Part shown: piece after piece, positions 44,231 to 58,803 of the stretch
How positions within the stretch are numbered: position 1 is the first letter of the stretch
How the letters are laid out: each line of letters begins with the position of its first letter
Assembly: GCF_051710625.1 (NCBI RefSeq)
Contig: NZ_JBPESN010000006.1
Span: 4,758-68,757, forward strand
Length of the DNA: 64,000 nt
Source of the DNA: JBPESN01 sp051710625
GTDB lineage: Bacteria; Pseudomonadota; Gammaproteobacteria; Enterobacterales; Enterobacteriaceae
Reading direction: 5' to 3'
Notes under the pieces: generated by a model
The model's input: the letters and a program-made list of their open reading frames with translations, nothing else
Database searches by the model: none
What the model was told of the DNA's origin: nothing
Translations under genes and position numbers: made by a program

Positions 44231-44616
44231 GGGGCTGATCCTGAACTCGACGGGATTTGCGAAACCTAAAGTGCATGCCGAGGTGGGGTTGGCCTCGTAA
44301 AAAAACCTCAAAAAAAATAATTGCAAACGACTCGCAATTCGAATCTAACGCTGCTTTAGCAGCTTAATCAGCTTAATAACCTGAAGATTCCCTCTCTCCC
44401 TAGCCTCCGCTCTTAGGACGGGGATCAAGAGAGGTCAAACCAAAAAGAGATCGCGTAAGTGTCCTGCCTGGGGCAGAAGCGTTAAAACTAATCAGGCTAG
44501 TTTGCTAGTGGCGTGTCCGTCCGCAGCTGACAGGTGAATGTAAAGACTGGACTAAGCATGTAGTGCCGAAGGCGTAGAAATTCCGGACGCGGGTTTAAAT
44601 CCCGCCAGCTCCACCA
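44231..44616 (+). ncRNA. ssrA: Transfer-messenger RNA
   Basis: 386 bases from GGGGCTG to the encoded CCA, with acceptor GGGGCTG/CAGCTCC and the G-U wobble needed for alanylation. The tag frame GCA AAC GAC ... GCT TAA encodes ANDSQFESNAALAA, 14 residues against 10 in E. coli (ANDENYALAA); both end in ALAA for ClpXP/ClpAP recognition. Conserved blocks CCTCTCTCCCTAGCCTCCGC and GTGTCCGTCCGCAGCTG mark the pseudoknots. Two unusual bases: the D-loop has TGAAC where E. coli has TGGAT, and the T-loop is TTTAAAT instead of TTCAACT. It follows smpB, as in E. coli. Confidence 0.95.
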
Positions 44617-45194
44617 AATTTGATAGGGCAGTGACAAAACTGTAGCTCTAAAATTAGTAAGTTACTGACCACGCAAGCACACTGGCTAGATGTAGATTAG
44701 GCAATAAAGTGCACTCAATCTGCATGTGCATTTAGCTTTCTCTTCCTCTGACGCCCCAAGTGAGTTATTTAAAGTATTTTTATACATAATAATTTGAAAC
44801 AAAATACACTTTATTATCGCCCCTTCAAATGCACGGGTTGCCATCAAACTTTTTCGGCTACGCATCGCTAATGATAAATGTCGCCACACCGAAAATCGCG
44901 GCGTGATCTCCCAGCTGTTCTCTTTCTAATGACTCCGTATCGATCAGATCGTCTAGCCTGTCAAGATGCTGAAGTGCTGGCCGCTCCCGTAGCGGCAACC
45001 AGCGCATCACATAGCGTCCATTCAGCGCAGCTGATTGAATAGTTTTAAACCTTTCCGCAATTATTTTTAGCCTGATAATCTGATAATAACAACCTGCATG
45101 ATTGGGAAAATGTATTCTTTACTGTCGTAAAAAATATGTGAATTTTACTCTTGGCTGTTTAAACTTAACGGAGTAGCCAAAAGGAGATGACCTT
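44617..45194. other. Interval after ssrA with unassigned gene tail
   Basis: The 3' end of ssrA is a common phage integration site, and the following sequence departs from E. coli order. At 44858-45085 a minus-strand frame without a start codon encodes the tail RLDDLIDTESLEREQLGDHAAIFGV (split here) and ends at TAG 44858. It resembles the end of a cytosolic enzyme, possibly a ROK-type sugar kinase or regulator, but this is weak. No copy of the ssrA 3' end, which would be an attR, was found. Confidence 0.4.
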
Positions 45195-45566
45195 ATGAAC
45201 AATAAAACACCGCAATCTCAAGACTTAACTTTTAATTCCTTAGATAATATCCCACCTCTATCATTACTTGAGCACTCAGTCTTGCCATTTGGCATCAAAG
45301 ATACGAAATCTAGATTTGTTTACATGAATGATTCCTCTAGAGATTTCTTCAATGTGCCAAATGATTTCGATATTGAGGGAAGATTTGATGGTGAATTTCC
45401 ATGTTCATGGTCCAAACTTGAACCTGAGTTACAAACCCACGATAGGAAGGCTGAACAAAACAGAGGTGTTACGGATGTAATACAAACATCAAATTATGGT
45501 ATACAGTCAATATTAGCTCAATTTTTATGCTACAAGCACCTAATATTAAACAATGATAACGAAGCT
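45195..45566 (+). pseudogene. PAS-domain regulator, cut off by IS911 copy 2
   Basis: The frame starts at ATG 45195 after AAAGGAG and reads PPLSLLEHSVLPFGIKDTKS, then RFVYMNDSSRDFFNVPND, a PAS-type sensor domain. This resembles the N-terminus of LuxR-family PAS regulators of enterobacteria. After about 124 codons it enters the left end of IS911 copy 2 (45567) and stops inside it at 45594-45596. The expected C-terminal DNA-binding domain is missing; it is not found on the other side of the element. The gene is more AT-rich than its neighbours. Confidence 0.7.
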
Positions 45567-46816
<1,250 letters not shown>

Positions 46817-46959
46817 CCAATCATCGAGAGCAAACATTACCTATTACCGGACGTTGCTATTATTGCGAAGCCCCTGCCGAGGGTAATTTCTGCTGCAAAG
46901 AATACCGGGAAGATTGGGAGAAACGAAAATATTTTGATGGCCAACGGAGGATTGAATGA
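46817..46959 (+). pseudogene. Zn-finger-like phage protein remnant
   Basis: Directly beyond the right end of IS911 copy 2 an open frame reads ITGRCYYCEAPAEGNFCCKE then YREDWEKRKYFDGQRRIE. The pattern C-x2-C...F-C-C-x3...W resembles small zinc-binding proteins common in enterobacterial prophages. Its start is lost at the element border. Its TGA overlaps the start of the next small frame. Confidence 0.5.
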
Positions 46960-47147
46960 TGCAACTTAACAAGCCTCGTATAACGACCTTCAACCATCCA
47001 AATTTCGGTGAAATGATCGCCGTCACCAACGGCAGCAATAACATTAATGATTCGCATTATTTAATGCGCATCGACACTTATCCGTACGACGACCACGATA
47101 CAATGCTATATAAATCAACCATTGTTATATCTAATGGAGGAGAATAA
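46959..47147 (+). CDS. Small hypothetical protein, prophage-like
   Basis: 62 residues (MQLNKPRITTFNHPNFGEMI...), with ATG 46956 or 46959 after ACGGAGG. The start overlaps the stop of the previous fragment, a compact phage-style arrangement. No family recognised; it is polar and Asp/Asn-rich (DTYPYDDHDTMLY). The following 240 bases (47148-47387) hold no supported gene. Confidence 0.45.
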   Translation: MQLNKPRITTFNHPNFGEMIAVTNGSNNINDSHYLMRIDTYPYDDHDTMLYKSTIVISNGGE

Positions 47148-47387
47148 ACGACTCAAGAAGCAGGTAAGGAAATTAACGATAGAAAGCTATTGAAATATGG
47201 GGGGTCGAGCAGCCATCAAACCCGCGTCCTTACGGTTTAACAACTCGTACGCTCTTTCATACCGAGTTACCGATTCTAAAGTCACACCGGCAGATTAAAG
47301 TACTAATTACTTTGACTTGTGTCAAGCTTACCCCGGCAGATCATTCATTAACTACAGAATGATTGCCATACCCTATACAGGACAGTG

Positions 47388-47831
47388 TTACATTTTGAGG
47401 ATGGCAGCAATGATACTGACGGCGGCAGCGACCATGAGCCCGAGCCTGATGGTCATCTGCATGCCAAGCTTTTCAAATTTATCGTTAATTTTATCAAATC
47501 CCGCAGCCATATCCTTACGGACATCGGCTATCTCTGCTGACAGGTCCTTACGGACATCGGCTATTTGCGCGTCGGTCTTCTCGAAGCGGTGAGCCATATC
47601 TTTGCGAACTTCAGCTATTTGGCCATCAGTCTTCTCAAAGCGAGCTTCCATATTCTTGCGCACGTCCTCAAGGTCACGCTTCACATTGACAATATCAGCC
47701 TTGGTAGCCACATCCGCCACCTCATGAGACTTGCGTACGACGAGCGAAATGGCCTTGGCTTGCTCACTGGTAAGCCCGGCTGTCTGAAGCTCTTCTGACG
47801 CCAGCAATGTATCAAATGCGACTTGACCCAT
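47388..47831 (-). CDS. DUF1640-type coiled-coil membrane protein
   Basis: 147 residues from ATG 47831, after a strong AGGAGG. An N-terminal domain (MGQVAFDTLLASEELQTAGL) precedes a coiled coil with near-repeats of about 14 residues (RKNMEARFEKTDGQIAEV, RKDMAHRFEKTDAQIADV, RKDLSAEIADVRKDM) and one C-terminal membrane helix (IRLGLMVAAAVSIIAAILKM). This layout is that of DUF1640/CCDC90-like proteins found on phages and plasmids. Its function is unknown. It is intact in a region of wreckage, so it may be expressed. A cell-envelope or toxin-related role would be speculation. Confidence 0.75.
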   Translation of the reverse strand: MGQVAFDTLLASEELQTAGLTSEQAKAISLVVRKSHEVADVATKADIVNVKRDLEDVRKNMEARFEKTDGQIAEVRKDMAHRFEKTDAQIADVRKDLSAEIADVRKDMAAGFDKINDKFEKLGMQMTIRLGLMVAAAVSIIAAILKM

Positions 47832-47969
47832 GGGGAAATCCTCCTGTTTAGGCCAAGTGTAGCGTATCCACCACATCAACGGAAGGAGTATTGATGGAGG
47901 GCTGCCAGCCCGCAACAAGCAAATTAATAATGCATTATCACTAGTGATGCCTGAAGGGGTTCCGAGTCT

Positions 47970-47986
47970 TGTAGTGTGCCACTACA
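47970..47986 (-). mobile_element. IS911-type terminal remnant
   Basis: AGTGTGCCACTACA (47973-47986) equals the last 14 bases of the left end of the IS911-type elements. It is preceded by TGTAGTG. Nothing else of the element remains, so it is probably the scar of a deletion. It directly abuts the garK fragment. Confidence 0.55.
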
Positions 47987-47992
47987 TTTAGC

Positions 47993-48106
47993 GTGCTGTA
48001 TAGCATTTGTACGCTGGAGCAGACGCTGGAAAACGCCGGCGAAAATGTGCGTATGACGGCGCGCAATATTGCGGCGACGGTGAAGCTCGGACAGACGCTA
48101 CGCTAA
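47993..48106 (+). pseudogene. garK: Glycerate kinase, C-terminal fragment
   Basis: The frame VLYSICTLEQTLENAGENVR then MTARNIAATVKLGQTLR, ending at TAA 48104, matches the end of GarK/GlxK-type glycerate 2-kinases. Everything upstream is lost at the IS911 scar. The gene would phosphorylate glycerate from glucarate/galactarate breakdown; gud genes lie beside barA in E. coli, so the location makes sense. The 48107-48232 interval has no gene. Confidence 0.7.
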
Positions 48107-48232
48107 CGGCAACGCCCGCCCTGCACCCGCGCGTCGCCTTAGCCATGGGCGTCCGCTCGTCGTTCGTCCAAACGCGGCAGGTTTGCACGCTAATCCCACG
48201 TTGGCCGGAATGGCGAGCGGGCGCGCAGCCCG

Positions 48233-50871
48233 CTAGGCGCTCAGGCAGGCGCGAGCGGCGATGCGGACATTCTCAATCTCATCAAGCATTTCCAGCCACT
48301 CCGGCTCCAATGCCGCGACCTTGACGCCGCCGCGCAGCTGTTTGCTCAATATTGGCGCATAAACGCCGCAGCCGCGGCACGCCGCTATAGCTGCAACTGC
48401 CATGCAGTTTATGGATCAGGTTGCTGATATGCTCGTCGTGCGCGCCACTCGCCACCGCTTCTACACGCTGTTTAATCTCGGGCAGAAATTCGAGCAGCAT
48501 ACCCAGCATCCTCCCATGCCAGATTCGGCTTATTCCCCGCCTGGCGCAGCGCCAGCTGCCAATCAAGCAAGACATCTTCATTGCCGGAAGGCAGCAACCG
48601 CTGGCGTTTATCGCTAATGATATGGGCGGTAACCGCCACAATCGGCGTATGGGCATGCAGCGGCAACTGGCGAATCAGCTCCGCTGTGCGCAGACCGTCA
48701 ATTTCTGACATCTGGATATCCATCAAGATAATATCCAGCGGTTTTTACGGGCGTAGGCGATAGCCTCGGCGGCGCTGTTACACAAGGGGGTCTGCTCCAC
48801 TTGCTCTTGCAGCAACGCGTCGATAAGCTTGAGATTCGCGAGATTATCATCCACCGCCATTACGGTCAGCGGCAGGCAGGGCGTGCCGGCCTCGGCCTCG
48901 GGCTCGCTGCTTGGCCGCGGCGAGAGGGGCGATTGCAACAGGGAAAGCAGGCGCTGGCCGGATACCGGTTTGGTCAGACAGGCGTCCGCGTCCATTTGTT
49001 TCAGCAGCTCTGCCTCAACTATCCAGGCTGCCCGGCAGCGCCAGGATAATACAACGGGCATGGCCGCTGGCCTGCAACAGCTTATAGCGCATTTCCGGCA
49101 GCGATAGTGTCGCGGTAACCGGTTTACCGAGAAGCAGAATATCCACCTGCGCATCTCCCAGCGCGTCCAGGTCCGGATAATAACTGACCTCAAGGGGTGT
49201 GCCCGCCAGCAGTTCGAGGGTGGCCTGCGCCGAGGTGGCTATTGGCCTCGATAAGCGCGAGACGCTTATACATCAGGGCGTCGTAGCGGTGCGGATCAAC
49301 CCAGGCGCGACAGTTGATCTGCAATTGAATATGGAACCAAAAGGTGGATCCCCGTCCGGCGCGGCTGCGGAACGTGATCTCCCCGCCCATTTTGCGCACC
49401 AGTTTTTGCGTAATCACCAGCCCCAAACCGGTACCGCCGTGCCGACGGGTAATACTGGCATCGGCCTGACGGAAAGCCTGGAACAGCTGCGATTGTTGGC
49501 GCTCGGGAATACCGATGCTAGTATCGCGGATTTGTACGTTGATTTCCACGCGCTCCCGCTCGTGGCCCTGGCGGCTGACGCGAATGATGATATGCCCCTG
49601 CTCGGTAAATTTAATAGCGTTGCCGATAAGGTTGGCTGTTGCAGCCGCGGCGGATCGCCGATGACATATTCCGGCACCTCGCGCTGCACCTGTAAAATCA
49701 GCTCCAGCCCCTTTTCATGGGCGGTATGGGCCAGCAGGATCACCACCTCATCGAGAATGGCGCGTAGCGCGAAGGGGATCGTTTCCAGCATCAGTTTGCC
49801 GGCTTCCAGTTTGGAAAAATCCAGTACATCGTTAATGATGCTGAGCAAGTGATTACCCGAGCGCTCGATGGTTTACAGATAATCGCGCTGGTTAGGGGAG
49901 AGCGGTGTTTTCAACGTCTGACGAGTGAAGCCGATGACGCCATTCAGCGGCGTACGCAGCTCGTGAAACATATTCGCCAGGAACTCCGATTTAATGTGCA
50001 CCGCCTCTTGAGCGCGTTTTTTCGCCAGATCCAGTTCGACGTTCTGGACTTCCATTTGCTCCAGGGTTTCGCGCAAATCCGACGTGGCCTGATCGATATT
50101 CTGCTGCAACTCTTCGTGGTAGGCGCTAAGGGACATCGCCATGGCGTTAATGCCGTTTTTCAGCATGTCCAGCTCGCCGAGCATGTAGCCTTCCACTCGG
50201 CTGTCCAATTGGCCGCTGCGGATACGGTCAACGGTGTTGACCATGTTGCGAATAGGGCCGGTGACATCGCGCATCAGACGGTAGGCGAACAACTTGGCAC
50301 AGCAAAGACACAGGAGGAGCAACAGCGTGGAAACAAACGCCTCTCTATATTGTTGCAGCCGTACCGCGTCCATATCCAGTTCGATGGCGATATAACTAAG
50401 CAGTTTTATGGCGCCGCTGGCCGCGCCATAAGCGTGCTCGCCGTCCGGCAGACTGTCCTCGCGCACGATGGGGGTACGCATGATGCGCGATGAGCCGGTG
50501 CGTATCAGGGTCAATCCTTCGGGCATCGGCGCGCCGTCCGGCAACTTCAGCCGCTCCATATTTTGTTGATAATTGGAGGTAACGAACAGCGTATTGTTCG
50601 CATCAAACAACGAGATGGACCGCACAATATCAGAGTGGTGGCGATGCAGCAGATTGACCAGATGGCGCACCGATTCGCGATTGTGAAACGTCATGCCGTA
50701 TTCGCTGGACAGCGCCGGCGGCTCGATAATGCTGGCGCCGTCGTCGACCAACTGGTGTTGCAGTTCGTTGTAGCGGTGGACGACAAAAAACGCACTGAGC
50801 AGTAAGCCAATGAAAAGCGTCGGAGCCAGAATCAGTATCATCATCCGCGTGCGCACGCTGTATCTGGTTAT
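48233..50871 (-). pseudogene. barA: Hybrid sensor kinase BarA, broken
   Basis: The codon aligned with the start is ATA (50871-50869, ATA ACC AGA TAC AGC). The frame then reads [19 protein letters not shown], the periplasmic part, a HAMP domain and [14 protein letters not shown], with the phosphorylated His kept and the preceding Ser changed to Phe. A TAA follows RDYL near 49875. Frameshifts occur in the ATPase domain, the receiver domain (VMAVDDNLANLKL, ILMDIQMSEIDGL) and the Hpt domain (LIHKLHGSCSYSGVPRL), which ends at TAG 48233. BarA drives UvrY/CsrB signalling. A GTG at 50856 could start the first 328 codons only. Confidence 0.95.
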
Positions 50872-50920
50872 AACGGTCCAATATGGGAGAATAATTTTGC
50901 AAAGGCGTTTCCGGCAATCT

Positions 50921-52263
50921 ATGGCGCAATTCTACTCTGCAAACCGCCGCGTAGCGACCCGTGAGAGGGTCACAGTCTCTTGTGACCAACTGGATACGTT
51001 CGGCCAGGGGTTGGCGCGCCGCCGGGGCAAGGTGATGTTTATCCCCGAACTGTTTTGCCAGGCGAGCAGGCCGAAGTGCGTCTGACCGAGGATAAGCGCC
51101 AGTACAGCCGCGGCGAAGTTATCCGCCGTCTGAACGACGTCCCTGAGCAGGTCACGCCCCGCTGTCCGCATGTATGGCGTGTGCGGCGGCTGTCCAGCAG
51201 CAGCATATCAGCCAGTCGCTGCAGCAGCGCACCAAGGCCGCGGCGCTGGCGCAGCTTTTTGCGCGCGAACAGCCCGGCGCGGTGCCAGATGTGGCGCAAA
51301 TCGGTTCCAGCGTTTATGGTTACCGGCGGCGCACGCGCCTGGAGCTGGTCTATCTCCCGAAAGGCCATCATCTGAGCATGGGTTATCGACAGGCAAAGTC
51401 GAGTGAATTAGTAGATATTCACGGCCTGCCCGATTTTGCGGCCGGAGCTTGAGCAACTCATCGCGCCCTTGCGCGCCTGTCTGGAAGGGGTGAGGGCCGG
51501 GGCGCATCTGGAGCATATTGAACTGGCGGCGGCTGATAATGGTCCGCTGGTGGTGCTGCGCCACCTGCAGCCACTGGGGGAAGAGGACCGCCGCCGGCTG
51601 CTGGACTTTGCCGCGGCGCAGCAGGTCAGCGTCTGGCTGGCGCCCGATAGCGAGACGCTGGACTGTTTGCGCGGCGAGACGCCTTTCTACCGGATAACGG
51701 CATTGACGTTGCGTTTCAGCCCGAGCGACTTCATTTAGGTCAATGACGAAGTCAACCGGCAAATGGTGGCCCAGGTGCTGGACTGGCTGACGCCGACCCC
51801 CGGCGATCGGGTACTGGATCTGTTCTGCGGCATGGGCAACTGCACTCTGCCGCTGGCACGTTCAAGTGGGCAGGTCACCGGCGTGGAAGGAGTTGCGGCG
51901 TTAGTTAGTAGCTAATGGGCAATATAATGCGCAGAGTAATTCACTAAGTAACGTGACTTTTTTTCACGAAAATCTTGAGCAGGATGTGATGCGGCAGCCG
52001 TGGGCCGCCTGCGGGTTTGATAAGATATTGCTCGATCCGGTCAGAGCGGGTGCGGCCAGCGTGTGCCCCTGTTGGCGGCGTGGGCGCCGCCGCACACTGT
52101 CTATGTTTCTTGCAATCCGGCGACGCTTGCGCGGGATAGAAAAATTCTATTGGCGGCAGGCTACACCCTGGCACGCCTGGCGATGCTGAATATGTTTCCG
52201 CATAGCGGGCATCTTGAATCGATGGCGTTATTTATCAAGCGTTCCGGCATCTCTGCAAGATAG
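50921..52263 (+). pseudogene. rlmD: 23S rRNA m5U1939 methyltransferase, broken
   Basis: Starting ATG 50921 ([10 protein letters not shown]), the TRAM domain, the iron-sulfur cysteines (TPRCPH, CGGC) and the methyltransferase domain ([40 protein letters not shown]) are readable only with about six frame changes. A TAG at 51736 follows SPSDFI (where the family has Gln). Part of the sequence after GVEGVAALV and another stretch before YVSCNP are missing. It lies between divergent barA and relA, as in E. coli. Confidence 0.93.
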
Positions 52264-52272
52264 AGAGTGGGT

Positions 52273-54512
52273 ATGGTTGCGGTAAGAAGTGCACATTTAA
52301 TCCGGCGGGCAAATTTACCGTGGACGACTGGGTGGCCAGTCTGGGCCTCGCCAAGCCGCAATCAAGTGAACGGCTGGCCGACATTTGGCGCTACTGCGAG
52401 CAGCGGTGCAAGGACCATCCAAACGCTTCCCTGCTGTTGTGGCGCGGCATCGAAATGGTAGAAATCTTGTCCATGCTGAGCATGGACAACGACAGCCTGT
52501 GCGCGGCGCTTTTGTTCCCGCTGGCCGATGCCCGCGTGGTGGAAGAAACGGTGCTGGAGGCGGAATTCGGCAAGAGCATTGTCGAACTGGTGCACGGCGT
52601 GCGCGATATGGACGCCATCCGCCAGTTGAAGGCAACCCATAACGATTCGATTGCGCCGGAGCAGGTGGATAACGTGCGCCGCATGCTACTGGCGATCGTC
52701 GAGGATTTCCGCTGCGTGGTCATCAAGCGCGCCGAACGTATCGCCCATCTGCGCGAACTGAAAGATGCGCCGGAAGACGAACGGGTGCTGGCGGCGAAAG
52801 AGAGTAGCAATATCTATGTGCCGCTCGCCAATCGTCTCGGCATCGGTCAGCTGAAATGGGAGCTGGAGGATTTCTGTTTCCGTTATTTGCATCCCGATGA
52901 ATACAAGCGTATCGCCAAGCTGCTGCATGAGCGGCGTATCGCCCGGGAACAGTATATTGAGGATTTTGTCGCCTCCCTGCGCAAGGCCATGCAGGAAGAA
53001 GGACTGAAGGCCGATATTTACGGCCGGCCGAAGCACATCTACAGCATCTGGCGCAAAATGCAGAAAAAGACGCTGGAATTCGACGAACTGTTCGATGTGC
53101 GCGCGGTGCGGGTCGTGGTCGAGCGGGCGCAGGACTGCTATGCCGCGCTCGGCATTGTACATACGCACTTTCGCCACTTGCCGGACGAGTTCGACGATTA
53201 CGTCGCCAACCCGAAACCCAACGGCTACCAGTCAATCCATACCGTAGTGCTGGGCCCGCGCGGCAAAACGCTAGAAATCCAGATTCGTACGCGCCAGATG
53301 CATGAAGATGCCGAGCTGGGCGTGGCCGCGCACTGGAAGTATAAAGAGGGCGGCACTGTCCTTACCCGCGGTCGCTCCAGCTACGAACAGCGTATCGCCT
53401 GGCTGCGCCAGCTGCTGGCCTGGCAGGAAGAGATGGCGGACTCCGGCGAAATGCTCGACGAAGTGCGCAGTCAAGTGTTCAACGATCGCGTGTATGTGTT
53501 TACGCCGAAAGGGGACGTGGTGGATCTGCTGGCCGGATCCACGCCGCTGGATTTCGCCTACCATATCCACAGCGACGTCGGCCACCGCTGTATCGGCGCT
53601 AAAATCAGCGGCCGCATCGTGCCATTTACCTATCAGTTGCGCATGGGCGATCAGGTCGAAATCATCACTCAGAAACACTTGAACCCAAGCCGCGACTGGC
53701 TGAATCCCAATTTGGGTTACCTCACCACCAGCCGCGGGCGATCTAAGATCCATAACTGGTTCCGCAAGCAGGACCGGGATAAGAACATTGCCGCCGGACG
53801 TCAACTGCTGGAAGACGAACTGGAACACCTAAGCATCAGCGTGCGCGAGGCGGAAAAAATGCTGCTGCCGCGTTGCAACATCAATACGCTCGATGAACTG
53901 CTGGCAAGCATCGGCGGCGGCGACGTGCGCATCAATCAGACGGTCAACTATCTGCAGAGCAAGCTGAACAAGCCCAGCGCCGAAGAGAAAGACAAGGCAG
54001 ACGGCGCTGCGCCAGCTGACGTAGAAAACCCCGTTGGTGCCGCGCAACCGCGACAACGGGCGGGTGGTCGTGGAGGGCGTAGGCAACCTGATGCCCCCCA
54101 TATTGCCCGCTGCTGCCAGCCGATCCCGGGGAACGATATCAACGGTTTTATCGGCCAGGGGCGCGGCATCTCCATCCATCGCGCCGATTGCGAACAGCTG
54201 GCGGACCTGCAGACCAACGCGCCGGCGCGCATCGTTGACGCGGTGTGGGGCGAGAGCTATTCCAGCGGCTATTCGCTGGTGGTGAGAGTGACCGCCAACG
54301 ATCGCAGCAGCTTGCTGCGCGATATCACCACCATTCTGGCCAACGAGAAGGGTAACGTGCTGGGCGTGGCCAGCCGCAGCGATGTGAAAAAACAGCTAGC
54401 CAGTATCGATATAAATATCGAAATCTATAACCAGCAGGTGCTGGGACGGGTATTGTCGAAACTTAACCAACTGCCAGACGTCATCGACGCGCGCCGGCTG
54501 CACGGAAATTGA
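52273..54512 (+). pseudogene. relA: GTP pyrophosphokinase RelA, frameshifted
   Basis: ATG 52273 gives MVAVRSAH; one missing base near 52286 throws out the frame, which resumes as NPAGKFTVDDWVASLGL. A GTG at 52320 could start 730 codons but lacks a ribosome site. The pseudo-hydrolase, synthetase (YGRPKHIYSIWRKM, NGYQSIHTVVLGP), TGS, zinc-finger and ACT domains all align. At about 54040-54093 two compensating indels put 18-20 codons out of frame (the third frame encodes NRDNGRVVVEGVGNLM, as in E. coli), just before HIARCCQPIPG. It would make (p)ppGpp on stalled ribosomes. Status uncertain: damaged, perhaps partly functional. Confidence 0.85.
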
Positions 54513-54530
54513 CGCGTCAAAGGGCGTTTT

Positions 54531-55368
54531 ATGTCTGAACCACATGCCGCCACGGCGCTGCATCGGCTGTTGGCCATTATGACCCGTTTGCGCGATCCGC
54601 AAACGGGTTGTCCCTGGGACAAAAGCCAAACCCTGGATTCCATTGCACCCTGCACCCTGGAAGAAACCTATGAGGTGCTCGATGCCATCACGCGCCGCGA
54701 CTATGGTGACCGGCGCGCCGAGCTAGGCGACCTGCTGTTTCAGGTGGTGTTTTATGCCGAGCTGGTGCGTGAGGAAGGGCGATTTGATTTTGCCGCGGTC
54801 TGCGATGGCATCAGCGACAAGCTTGAGCGCCGACATCCGCACCTGTTCAGCGATGCTCGGCGATGCGCCGCTCGCGCCGACCGACCATCGCGAGCAGTGG
54901 TAATAGCTGAAAGCGCAGGAGCGGGCGGAAAAGTCCCGCCTGTCGCCGCTGGATGATATTCCCGCCGCGCTGCCTGCGCTGATGAAAGCGCAAAAAATCC
55001 AGCAGCGCTGCGCGGCGGTGGGCTTCGACTGGTCGACATTGGCGCCGGTGTTAACGAAAGTGCACGAAGAGATCGACGAAGTGATGCATGAGGCGCGGCA
55101 GCCGGAGGTCGATCCGGACAAGCTGGCGGGGGCGGTGGGGGAGCTGCCGTTCGCGACAGTAAATTTGTCGCGCCACCTGGGCCAGACGGCGGAAATCGCT
55201 TTGCAGCAGGCCAACCGCAAATTCGAGCGCCGCTTCCGCCAGGTGGAGGCGATTATCGGCGCGCAGGGACTTGACCTGAGGCAGGCCAGCCTGCAGCAAA
55301 TGGAGGACGCCTGGCAACAGGTAAAGCGCCGGGCGTACAGGCGAGACCGCGGCAGCCGAGATGCTTAG
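54531..55368 (+). pseudogene. mazG: Nucleoside triphosphate pyrophosphohydrolase MazG, broken
   Basis: The N-terminal MazG domain is readable from ATG 54531 (RLRDPQTGCPWDK, LEETYEVLDAI, ELGDLLFQVVFY). After ERRHPHLFSDA a frameshift near 54865 leads to HREQW then TAA TAG at 54901-54906. LKAQERAEKSRLSPLDDIPAAL and the second domain (EIDEVMHEARQ, FATVNLSRHLG) follow to 55368. GELPFATV replaces the usual GDLLFATV. It hydrolyses NTPs, and in E. coli limits ppGpp. It lies in the relA-mazG-pyrG-eno order. Confidence 0.92.
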
Positions 55369-55589
55369 GCATCAGGTAAGGCGTTTACGCCAAGGGCGCA
55401 AGGGTCGCCACTAAAAGTGAATTTAATTCTATATTATAAATTATTAACTATATTTTAACCTTGTTGCCTCGCACCCGGCGATACGGAAGGCCAACAGGCG
55501 TGCGTTGTGAACCAAAACGAATATTTGTGGCGCAATGCGGCTTCAGGTATACTGCCCTCCCGTCTTGGTTATTCCGTCTTTACACCTAA

Positions 55590-57242
<1,653 letters not shown>

Positions 57243-57279
57243 AAACAGGGGGCTGCCTGAGCGCGAGCGGCGCCGGTAG

Positions 57280-58623
<1,344 letters not shown>

Positions 58624-58685
58624 CGCCGGCACTCAGTCCTGCTCCGCGGCCCTTGGGGCCCTGAGCAGCGTCTGAAAGCAGTCAG

Positions 58686-58709
58686 GCCCGCTTCGGCGGG
58701 CTTTTTTTT
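58686..58709 (+). terminator. Intrinsic terminator after eno
   Basis: GCCCGC, TTCG tetraloop, GCGGGC (58686-58701), then eight T. It is the clearest terminator in the window, ending the pyrG-eno unit. Confidence 0.95.
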
Positions 58710-58803
58710 ATTCATCGCTGCGGCCCGTGCCGAAAGCGGCTGACGATTTCCGGCGGGTAGACAATACTCGGTCTTACCCGCAGCCGTCATTAATGAGAAA
58801 GCT

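Noticed and set aside
44580..45200. Phage attachment site repeat from the ssrA 3' end
   Set aside because: No second copy of the ssrA 3' end was seen in the window.
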